Of a stretch of DNA of 16,750 nucleotides, positions 1 through 5,971 are shown piece after piece. Location of the stretch: positions 1-16,750 of the forward strand of contig CAUQVP010000034.1 of NCBI GenBank assembly GCA_963521545.1, written 5' to 3'. The notes under the pieces were generated by a model. The model was not told the origin of the DNA. It ran no database searches and saw nothing but the letters and a program-made list of their open reading frames with translations. A program made the position numbers and the translations under genes. Each line of letters begins with the position of its first letter. Positions within the stretch are counted from its first letter, which is position 1. The stretch is from JABCPE02 sp963521545. GTDB taxonomy: Bacteria; Bacteroidota; Bacteroidia; Flavobacteriales; Weeksellaceae.

Positions 1-100
1 AAATGGGCGTAATGTCTTTAAACTGTATTCCTTCCTTTGGGAAGTCAGGAATGTTAGTTATTGTATTTTCTAATTTTGTGATTAATTCTTGGTTTGCCAT
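1..100 (-). CDS. apt: Adenine phosphoribosyltransferase, N-terminal part (cut by window edge)
   Basis: Only the first 33 codons are inside the window; the gene continues beyond base 1. The translation begins MANQELITKLENTITNIPDF and continues PKEGIQFKDITPI. The pattern of a short amphipathic helix, then 'IPDFPKxGIxFxDITP', is the conserved N-terminus of adenine phosphoribosyltransferase. That enzyme salvages adenine by joining it to PRPP to give AMP in the cytoplasm. The PRPP-binding loop lies outside the window and cannot be checked. The ATG at 98-100 is the natural start. It sits 4 bases after the stop codon of the upstream lipoprotein gene, so the two are probably co-transcribed. No Shine-Dalgarno sequence is visible; the leader is A-rich, as is common in this phylum. 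Confidence 0.88.
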   Translation of the reverse strand, partial: MANQELITKLENTITNIPDFPKEGIQFKDITPI

Positions 101-104
101 GGTT

Positions 105-1304
105 TTATTTTTTTTCTGATGAATTTACTTTATAACTTGATATTTTCCAGCTATCATCTACTTGTTTCAGTCCATAGGAAACATTGAGCATTATGCTTTT
201 TCCTTCTTTGTCTATGATTTGATAAACAGCATTTACAGTCGCTGCCTTATCAGAAGATGATTTCACAGAAATATTTTTAACCTCAACGGTCTTCACCGCC
301 CCAAAACCTGTATTAGGATTAGAGAACTTGTCATAAGAACCCCAGTTTGGGTTGTCCACCAATTCATAAGCCGACCTAAGACTCTGACTTCCAATTCTAT
401 TCAAGAATTTATCTACTACCGCTTCAGGCTTTACTTTTGGTGCTGATGATGTAGATGAAGAAGATGAATTTTGGTCTTTATTTTCAGTATTTTCTCCTGT
501 TTCTGAATCTGTAGAAGTTTTGGATTCTTCTTTTTCCTTTTTCTCTTCAGCAGTTTCTTCTTTTTCTGGTTTTAAACTTTCTTTATTTACTAAAACTCCT
601 GCTTTCAGAAGCTGGTGAGTTTTCTTAGTAGTTTTTACGCTAACTTTTATATCTATTTTAGAATCAACTATTTTGTCTGCTGGCAAAACATCTACTTTTA
701 AATAAAATCCTTTAAATTCATTACTGCTCATCAGGTTTTTAGCTGTGAGTAATTTTTCACCATTGCTGTAAACTTCCATTATCGTTTCTAATCCTGCATT
801 AGAAAACTCAATAGGAGTTCCTGCTTCATCTACTAGTCTAGGCGTAACCCTCAATGCCCTTGCACCTGAAGCTCCACTACCATCTATAGGCGTTATGAGG
901 ATATTTAGAGCTGATGCTTTAATGTCATTAGGATCTACTTCTGTCGCTGTGATATTTTGGAAAATATTCATATTCCCTAAATCTGGCGGAGAAGTACTGG
1001 ACCATTCCACATTATTTTTTTGTGCCACTCCATCTGCCATAGCAAAGATTTCGGGAACTTTTTTACCATTTATTAGTTTTGCTAAAGCATCTAATTTTTG
1101 AATATCAGTTTTTCCTTCTACACCGAAAGTTTTCAAGATGTACAAGGCTTCATTAAATTTAGTTTGTTCCAATGTGCTCAGTGATGTTGACATTTCATTG
1201 ATACTAGCCTGAAAAGTCTTCATAGATGAGCCATCTACTGTGTCTTTTTTACAACTTGTTAAAACCAATAATATCACAAGAAAGTAAGAATATAAACCTC
1301 TCAT
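105..1304 (-). CDS. Lipoprotein with DUF6694-like N-terminal region, charged/serine-rich linker and NTF2-like C-terminal domain
   Basis: A 399-residue predicted lipoprotein. Residues 1-17 form a signal peptide ending in the lipobox LTSC, with the acylated Cys at 18. The residues after it (CKKD) resemble the charged export signals of Flavobacteriia surface lipoproteins, so it may be surface exposed (inference). Residues 24-95 carry the pattern 'VDGSS...F..S...M..SL...E..KF..AL' followed by 'LINGKKVPEIFAMA', which resembles a small lipoprotein family I recall as DUF6694. Residues about 120-240 look like a beta-rich domain of unknown type. Residues 243-292 are a low-complexity linker rich in Glu, Lys and Ser. 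Residues 293-394 resemble the NTF2-like DUF4878 fold ('AVVDKFLNRI', an aromatic middle, then 'SYGLKQVDDSWKISSY'). No enzymatic residues are evident. It precedes apt by 4 bases, but nothing in the protein suggests a role in purine salvage. Function is unknown. Confidence 0.8.
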   Translation of the reverse strand: MRGLYSYFLVILLVLTSCKKDTVDGSSMKTFQASINEMSTSLSTLEQTKFNEALYILKTFGVEGKTDIQKLDALAKLINGKKVPEIFAMADGVAQKNNVEWSSTSPPDLGNMNIFQNITATEVDPNDIKASALNILITPIDGSGASGARALRVTPRLVDEAGTPIEFSNAGLETIMEVYSNGEKLLTAKNLMSSNEFKGFYLKVDVLPADKIVDSKIDIKVSVKTTKKTHQLLKAGVLVNKESLKPEKEETAEEKKEKEESKTSTDSETGENTENKDQNSSSSSTSSAPKVKPEAVVDKFLNRIGSQSLRSAYELVDNPNWGSYDKFSNPNTGFGAVKTVEVKNISVKSSSDKAATVNAVYQIIDKEGKSIMLNVSYGLKQVDDSWKISSYKVNSSEKK

Positions 1305-1323
1305 ATCATAAAAATTATGTATG

Positions 1324-1331
1324 CAAAAATA
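1324..1331 (-). promoter_or_regulatory. Candidate Bacteroidota -7 element for the lipoprotein-apt unit
   Basis: On the minus strand this reads TATTTTTG, an exact match to TAnnTTTG. It ends 19 bases before the start codon at 1302-1304, so the predicted leader is only about a dozen bases. No good TTG -33 element is seen at about 20 bases upstream, which lowers confidence. Confidence 0.45.
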
Positions 1332-1349
1332 ATAAATTATTGAAATATA

Positions 1350-1380
1350 TTGAATAATAAAAACTATATTTATACTTTTG
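1350..1380 (+). promoter_or_regulatory. Promoter of the SPOR-domain gene (-33 TTG, -7 TACTTTTG)
   Basis: TTG at 1350-1352 and TACTTTTG at 1373-1380 are 20 bases apart, matching the Bacteroidota promoter form TTG-N(about 20)-TAnnTTTG. The element ends 16 bases before the ATG at 1397. It lies back to back with the candidate promoter of the divergent lipoprotein gene. Confidence 0.65.
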
Positions 1381-1396
1381 CTGAAAATTATAGATA

Positions 1397-1894
1397 ATGA
1401 AAAATATATTAAAAGTAGTTTTGCTAATATTATTACCTGCTGGTTTTGCTAAAGTAAATGCACAGATTGTAACCAAAAGAGACAGCATAAACGGAAATGA
1501 ATTTACCATCACAATGGACAAAAGAATAGATGATGTCATCGCATCTATGGAAAACGATTGCAAAAAAAAGTCTATCCGAACAAATGATAACACCAGCCCT
1601 AAACCACTTTCTCAAGCAGAAATATGTAAGAAAAATCCTAGGATTTTAGGATATAAAATTCAAGTAGGCGTGGTAAAAAGCTCCGAAGAAGCTAACAATC
1701 TAAGAACAGAATTTAGACAAGCTTTCCCTGCTATAAAAGTAGAAGTAGATGCTTCTCTAAGACCTAATTACAAGGTATTGGCAGGAAGCTACCTATCAAA
1801 AGAATCGGCCGCAGCGGACTTGAAAAAGGTGAAAGCCAAATTCAAAGGCGCCATCTCTACACAATATCGAGTTTTCTGTGTAGAAGCCAAATAA
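1397..1894 (+). CDS. Secreted SPOR-domain protein
   Basis: A 165-residue protein. Residues 1-22 form a Sec signal peptide (hydrophobic core 'VVLLILLPAGFA', cleavage after VNA, mature start QIV), so it acts in the periplasm or outer membrane. Residues 23-80 are a charged, probably flexible region with two cysteines (55 and 77). Residues 84-162 form a SPOR domain: a 'YKIQVGVVKSSEEANNLR' strand-helix unit followed by 'NYKVLAGSYLSKESAAADL' and a closing beta-strand. SPOR domains bind peptidoglycan stripped of peptides, usually at division sites, so a cell-wall-binding role is likely. Cys 161 in the last strand could pair with one of the upstream cysteines (speculative). It is monocistronic: its own promoter is upstream, and a bidirectional hairpin terminator separates it from the convergent response regulator gene. 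Confidence 0.85.
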   Translation: MKNILKVVLLILLPAGFAKVNAQIVTKRDSINGNEFTITMDKRIDDVIASMENDCKKKSIRTNDNTSPKPLSQAEICKKNPRILGYKIQVGVVKSSEEANNLRTEFRQAFPAIKVEVDASLRPNYKVLAGSYLSKESAAADLKKVKAKFKGAISTQYRVFCVEAK

Positions 1895-1917
1895 CATTTT
1901 TAATATATAATCCATAC

Positions 1918-1950
1918 AAAACTCCCATGCAGATTTGCAAGGGAGTTTTT
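1918..1950. terminator. Bidirectional hairpin terminator between convergent genes
   Basis: AAAACTCCC at 1918-1926 pairs with GGGAGTTTT at 1941-1949. Inside, TGCA at 1928-1931 pairs with TGCA at 1936-1939 across an A-A mismatch, leaving a GATT loop. The T-tract follows on the plus strand and the A-tract precedes it, so it can serve both the SPOR gene (ends 1894) and the response regulator gene (ends 1970 on minus). Confidence 0.88.
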
Positions 1951-1969
1951 ATTTATATAAAATTTGGTG

Positions 1970-2656
1970 CTAGTTTTTTACTAAAAGTCTGAAACCTTCT
2001 CCATGAACATTGATGATTTCCAGACCCTCATCATCTTTAAGGAGTTTTCTCAGCTTCGCTATATACACATCCATGCTTCGCGCCGTGAAATAATTCTCTT
2101 TTTTCCAAATTTTTCTAAGGGCAAGGTCTCTCGGCATGAAATCATTTCTATGCATACATAGCATTTTGAGGAGTTCATTTTCCTTTGGAGATAGCTTATA
2201 CTCAGCATCATGGACTTTCAACTGTCTCAAAACTGAATCAAACTCTATATTACTTATTTTAAAATGCTCCTGCTCATCTTCTTCCACCACGGCACTTCTT
2301 TGCAAAATAGCTTTTATTTTATACAAAAGAAGTTCAGTATCAAATGGTTTGGTAATGTAGTCATCCGCACCTATTTGGTAACCTTTTAGAATGTCTTCTC
2401 GTAAGTTCTTGGCTGTCAGAAATATGATAGGCATATTTTTATTGATGCGCTTAACATCTTCTGCAAGTGAAAATCCATCTTTTTTAGGCATCATGACATC
2501 AAAAATACCAATATCAAATTCATTTTCCATGAATTCTTTTAGTCCCTGTTCTCCATCAGTTGCAAGCGTTACCTCATAATTGTTCATCATAAGATAGTCT
2601 TTTAGCACCGCTCCAAAACTTTGATCGTCTTCAACCAACAAAATTCTATTATTCAT
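1970..2656 (-). CDS. OmpR-family response regulator
   Basis: A 228-residue cytoplasmic transcription factor. The receiver domain occupies residues 1-120: acidic pocket Asp10 and Asp11, phosphoacceptor Asp53 in 'IGIFDVMMPKKDG', Thr81 and Lys103 in 'ITKPFD'. The winged-helix DNA-binding domain occupies residues 132-226, with 'LSPKENELLKML', the recognition region 'RSMDVYIAKLRKLL' and the terminal hairpin 'INVHGEGFRLL'. The upstream kinase gene ends 25 bases before this start, so the two form one operon and surely a pair. Architecture and length resemble the RprX/RprY system of Bacteroides, but I cannot assign orthology from sequence reading alone. Target genes are unknown; the TGTTAAA boxes upstream of the kinase are candidates for self-regulation. 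Confidence 0.93.
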   Translation of the reverse strand: MNNRILLVEDDQSFGAVLKDYLMMNNYEVTLATDGEQGLKEFMENEFDIGIFDVMMPKKDGFSLAEDVKRINKNMPIIFLTAKNLREDILKGYQIGADDYITKPFDTELLLYKIKAILQRSAVVEEDEQEHFKISNIEFDSVLRQLKVHDAEYKLSPKENELLKMLCMHRNDFMPRDLALRKIWKKENYFTARSMDVYIAKLRKLLKDDEGLEIINVHGEGFRLLVKN

Positions 2657-2681
2657 ATTTCTTATTTTTAGTGTTAATTAT

Positions 2682-4235
2682 TTAGCTCATTGGCAGTTTC
2701 ACTATAAATGTACTTCCCTGCCCTTTTGTAGATTCTACTAAAATCTGCCCTCCATGAAGTTCTATGATGCGTTTTACATAAGATAAACCTAATCCCTGTC
2801 CCTTCACATTATGGACATTTCCTGTTTCTTCACGGAAGAATTTTTCAAAGATTTTTTTCTTGTTAAAGGGTTCCATTCCCATTCCTTTGTCGGAAATTTC
2901 TATTACATATTTATTCCCTTCGTTTCGGGTTTTTATGTTGATTTCTGGTTTTTCAGGAGAATATTTATTCGCGTTATCCAGAAGGTTTATAAGTGCGTTG
3001 GACAGGTGAAATTCATCTATTTTTAATGTGAATTTCTCCGCTGTAAAATCCTCTGTAAGAGTCCCGCCTCGTTCCTCCACTATTAGTCTAAAAGACTCCG
3101 CGAGTTTATGTATCAATTCCCTCACATTAGTCTGTTTCAAAAACAACTGCATTTCTTTTCGTTCCAGCTTGGACATATTCAGAACGCTCTCCACCTGTTT
3201 TTTCATCCGAATATTTTCCTGCTTTATCAGCTGTGAATAGTATTTCACTTTCTCTGGATTGGTGGCTATTTTATCATTATTCAATGAATCCGTAGCGACT
3301 GAAATGGTTGCCAAAGGTGTCTTAAACTCATGAGACATGTTATTGATAAAATCCGTCTTGATATCGGCTATTTTCTTTTGTCTCATCATATAATTAACCG
3401 AAATAATATAAATCCCCAAAATCGTAAAAAGGGATAATACCATTCCCAGTAGCATCGGAATATTATTTCTTGCTAAAGAATAGTCTTTATGCGGAAAAAT
3501 TAAAGACAAAGTATATATCGTTCTATCCTTATTATCCGTAAAAAGAGGATAAGAATACTGCGCTTTTCCTTCTTCTTTTTCTTTGAAAATGTCATTTGCT
3601 ATGGATGTTCTCTCATTATTTTTGTCCAAAATAGCAAATCCAAAATCCCCACTAATTCCCATCATATTAAGCTCTCTGGTCAGCACAGAGTCTAGAACTT
3701 TTAAGCTCACCCTTCTCTCCACAGGAAGATTGCTAGCATTTAGTTTTGCAAATTCTTTGAGCTGATAGGTGTTATTTCTTACCGTTTGGTTGATTTCAGT
3801 GGTTAATTTTTCTGGGATTACAGGGTCTTTTCTGATATTGATCTGCCCTTCATCCGTATACATTTTCATCAATTCCAAACTATCTCCGCTTTGTGATATT
3901 GGAATATTTTGGCTTTCTATGATTTTTTTAGAAAAGAGAATTTGTTTTTTTGTGGCAGAATCTGTTACCTGTTGTATATAGGTCTCTGTAGCTGGTTGTT
4001 CCTTAACAGAAACTACAGTCTTCCCAAAATTAGGATATTCCACATTCAGATACTGCTCTATCTCTATTCCTTCTATTTTTTTGGTTGTGGTTTCTAGTAC
4101 GCTGTGCACTTTATTAGAAAAATCCTGCTCCAGAGCACGATAATAACCTCTAACCCAATACAACTGCAAGGAAATAAAGATGACCAATGATATAGTCATC
4201 GCAAAGGACAATATTAGAATAAAACGATTATTCAT
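2682..4235 (-). CDS. Membrane sensor histidine kinase
   Basis: A 517-residue kinase with two membrane segments: residues 4-27, and about 259-283 ('MLLGMVLSLFTILGIYIISV'). Between them is a roughly 230-residue periplasmic sensor region without a family I recognise. HisKA follows, with phosphoacceptor His302 in 'NMSHEFKTPLATIS'. The catalytic domain shows the N box (Asn421 and Asn423 in 'NLLDNANKYS'), G1 box (Asp449-Gly453), F box ('IFEKFFREE') and G2 box ('GQGLGLSYV', 479-487). All residues expected for autokinase activity are present. There is no HAMP linker: the second membrane segment runs almost directly into HisKA. It is first in the operon with the response regulator. The sensed signal is unknown; an envelope signal is likely given the large periplasmic part. 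Confidence 0.93.
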   Translation of the reverse strand: MNNRFILILSFAMTISLVIFISLQLYWVRGYYRALEQDFSNKVHSVLETTTKKIEGIEIEQYLNVEYPNFGKTVVSVKEQPATETYIQQVTDSATKKQILFSKKIIESQNIPISQSGDSLELMKMYTDEGQINIRKDPVIPEKLTTEINQTVRNNTYQLKEFAKLNASNLPVERRVSLKVLDSVLTRELNMMGISGDFGFAILDKNNERTSIANDIFKEKEEGKAQYSYPLFTDNKDRTIYTLSLIFPHKDYSLARNNIPMLLGMVLSLFTILGIYIISVNYMMRQKKIADIKTDFINNMSHEFKTPLATISVATDSLNNDKIATNPEKVKYYSQLIKQENIRMKKQVESVLNMSKLERKEMQLFLKQTNVRELIHKLAESFRLIVEERGGTLTEDFTAEKFTLKIDEFHLSNALINLLDNANKYSPEKPEINIKTRNEGNKYVIEISDKGMGMEPFNKKKIFEKFFREETGNVHNVKGQGLGLSYVKRIIELHGGQILVESTKGQGSTFIVKLPMS

Positions 4236-4349
4236 CTACAATATTTTGTTAAAATATCTACTTTATTATGTATAAACAAATTTTATACCACAAATATTAG
4301 AAATAATATGTTAAAAACGAAATATTTAACAAAATATTTTTCATAAAAT
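4236..4349. promoter_or_regulatory. Intergenic region with TGTTAAA boxes and nested inverted repeats upstream of the two-component operon
   Basis: Three boxes are visible: TGTTAAAA at 4247-4254, TGTTAAAA at 4309-4316, and the inverted TTTAACA at 4325-4331. The outer pair forms a longer imperfect inverted repeat: AATATTTTGTTAAA starting at 4240 against its complement at 4325-4338. Between them GTATAAA (4270-4276) and TTTATAC (4282-4288) form a 7-base-pair hairpin. One arm lies just upstream of the kinase start codon. No exact TAnnTTTG is present on the minus strand; near-matches with a 3-base spacer occur at 4277-4285 and 4291-4299. The arrangement fits a promoter-operator region, perhaps for self-regulation by the OmpR-type regulator (inference). 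Confidence 0.45.
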
Positions 4350-4700
4350 CTATTTTTTTTCTAATAAATCTTCATCTATGAAATACTGAATTATGGCTTT
4401 CTTCATGAGTATCTGCTGTTCATTCGCCTTTAGTTCTGGTAGATTTTCTAGGATTTTATATTTAGGCCAGCCGTCTTCATCATAACCATCAAATTTATAA
4501 TAACGAAAAGGCTCCAGCAGCCTACACACAGCAATGTGTATCAGATTGATTTTATCATCTTTTGAGTATTCCTGCCAGCCGCTTCCCAGCTCCCGTATTC
4601 CTATTAAAAACAATAATATCTCTACCGGAGGATTTTTTTCTGTATCAAAATTTTTCACAAAAAATTCCTCTATTTGCTTCCAAATTTCTGCTTCATTCAT
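4350..4700 (-). CDS. Small conserved-looking protein of unknown function
   Basis: A 116-residue soluble protein that I do not recognise. It has no signal peptide or membrane segment, so it is probably cytoplasmic. Visible features are an amphipathic N-terminal helix ('IWKQIEEFFVKNF'), a hydrophobic helix 'PVEILLFLIGIREL', a helix 'DKINLIHIAVCRLLEPF', an aromatic and acidic stretch 'YYKFDGYDEDGWPKYK', and a helical C-terminus 'EQQILMKKAIIQYFIDEDLL'. The pattern is that of a real folded protein and not of a chance reading frame. It starts 18 bases after the stop of the WG-repeat lipoprotein gene on the same strand, so the two are probably co-expressed. Downstream, the TGTTAAA-rich intergenic region separates it from the histidine kinase gene. 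Confidence 0.75.
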   Translation of the reverse strand: MNEAEIWKQIEEFFVKNFDTEKNPPVEILLFLIGIRELGSGWQEYSKDDKINLIHIAVCRLLEPFRYYKFDGYDEDGWPKYKILENLPELKANEQQILMKKAIIQYFIDEDLLEKK

Positions 4701-4718
4701 GATTTTTTCTTTCTACAA

Positions 4719-5882
4719 TTATTTTTTCCATTCATCTAGCGAAACTTTTCTCTTGGTTTCCTCTTTAATGGAATATTTTGGTGCAGACAAGCCGTGTAAT
4801 AAAGCCTTGCCTATATTTTGAATTTCGATTACTTCTAGTTCGTATTCATTCCCTTGGTCATCCAGAACATATTTTTTGCCATCTCTCTGCGCATCATAAT
4901 ACATTCTATTTGGCTTCATGTTTTTATATAGTCCTGTTTTTATCCCATAACTACTGATACTTTCATAAATAGGAGGTACCAATATTTTTTGCTTAAATAG
5001 AGCTCCACGGAAATTCTCCTGTGTCAGTATAAAAACTCCTTTTTCACCTTCGTTTATCGCATAATAGCTTATGGGAGTAATCTCTTCGCCTTTCATATTG
5101 ACCAGCCCTGCTTTTTCATCTTTTACAACATAAAACACAGATTCTGTTTCTTTATCAATATCTGAAATATCATCATATTTCAGCGGAATAATCACTTTTC
5201 CTTCTTTGTCTAAAAGAGACCATTTTCCGTTAATTTTTGCTTTAATGTATTTTTGCTCAAAGACTTCTGTTATCTCATACTTAGGCTGCACAATGGTTTC
5301 TCCATTATACACAACTCCCCAAAGCCCATTTTCCACAAAAGGCTTCATTTTGGGATAGTCTTCATAATGATAAAAAACATTTTTAGATTTTAGTTCATAA
5401 CCATCTCCTAAAAAGAGTACCCAACCTTCATTATTGGTGAATTTTTCCATCAAAAGCTGGTTTTTAGTGTTCTTTCCTATTCTTACCCTATCCTTTATGA
5501 CTCGCCCATAAATAAGCGGAATGTTTACACTTTCATTCTCAAAATAAACTTCCCAATATTTTCTCCTTTTTTTACCATGAAGATATCTGGTTTCTACCAA
5601 AGTCATGTCATTTCTATAAATGGGATAAGAGATTTTCAGTTTTTCATTATCCTCAAATTCAAAATCTATATAATAAGAAGGGCGAATGTCCTCTATCACA
5701 TTTAACAACCTCAGCAAGTGGTTTTGATATTCCCCTTGTTGCTCTTTGTGAGGGATTGATTTTGTATAATATCTACCATTCAGAGTGGTGATATCATCAA
5801 TTTTCACCATTTCCGAAACTTTGCACGAATACAAAAAACTTACTAAAATAGAGTAAAAAAGTATGTTTTTAATCTTTCGCAT
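4719..5882 (-). CDS. WG-repeat lipoprotein
   Basis: A 387-residue predicted lipoprotein. Residues 1-19 form a signal peptide ending in the lipobox LYSC, with the acylated Cys at 20. Residues about 60-165 form a beta-rich region of unknown family. Residues about 182-310 hold four degenerate WG-type repeats. The clearest are 'ENGLWGVVYNGETIVQPKYE' and 'INGKWSLLDKEGKVIIPLKY', followed by 'DEKAGLVNMKGEEITPISYY' and 'NFRGALFKQKILVPPIYESI'. WG repeats stack into beta-propeller- or solenoid-like surfaces and are common in Bacteroidota envelope proteins; a binding role is more likely than catalysis. It is first in a two-gene unit with the 116-residue protein. A weak -7 candidate on the minus strand (TATCTTTA, 5906-5899) lies 17 bases before the start. 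Function is unknown. Confidence 0.85.
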   Translation of the reverse strand: MRKIKNILFYSILVSFLYSCKVSEMVKIDDITTLNGRYYTKSIPHKEQQGEYQNHLLRLLNVIEDIRPSYYIDFEFEDNEKLKISYPIYRNDMTLVETRYLHGKKRRKYWEVYFENESVNIPLIYGRVIKDRVRIGKNTKNQLLMEKFTNNEGWVLFLGDGYELKSKNVFYHYEDYPKMKPFVENGLWGVVYNGETIVQPKYEITEVFEQKYIKAKINGKWSLLDKEGKVIIPLKYDDISDIDKETESVFYVVKDEKAGLVNMKGEEITPISYYAINEGEKGVFILTQENFRGALFKQKILVPPIYESISSYGIKTGLYKNMKPNRMYYDAQRDGKKYVLDDQGNEYELEVIEIQNIGKALLHGLSAPKYSIKEETKRKVSLDEWKK

Positions 5883-5971
5883 TCTTTATAATTTTATGTA
5901 AAGATAATTTTTTTCTTTCATCTGTCCGCTGATGTTCAAAAAATTAAACCCCAAATTATCATTAAAGAAAA

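Noticed and set aside
445..575. Low-complexity AAGA/TTCTTC-rich tract that resembles a DNA repeat
   Set aside because: It encodes the Glu/Lys/Ser-rich linker of the lipoprotein, has no regular repeat unit, and does not interrupt the frame.
1315..1615. Two minus-strand frames opposite the SPOR gene
   Set aside because: They are antisense to a protein with a clean signal peptide and SPOR domain; neither has a plausible family pattern.
4534..4821. 95-codon open frame on the plus strand across the 116-residue gene and the WG-repeat gene
   Set aside because: It is antisense to two reading frames with coherent protein features, and its Ser/Phe/Ile-rich composition is typical of a shadow frame.
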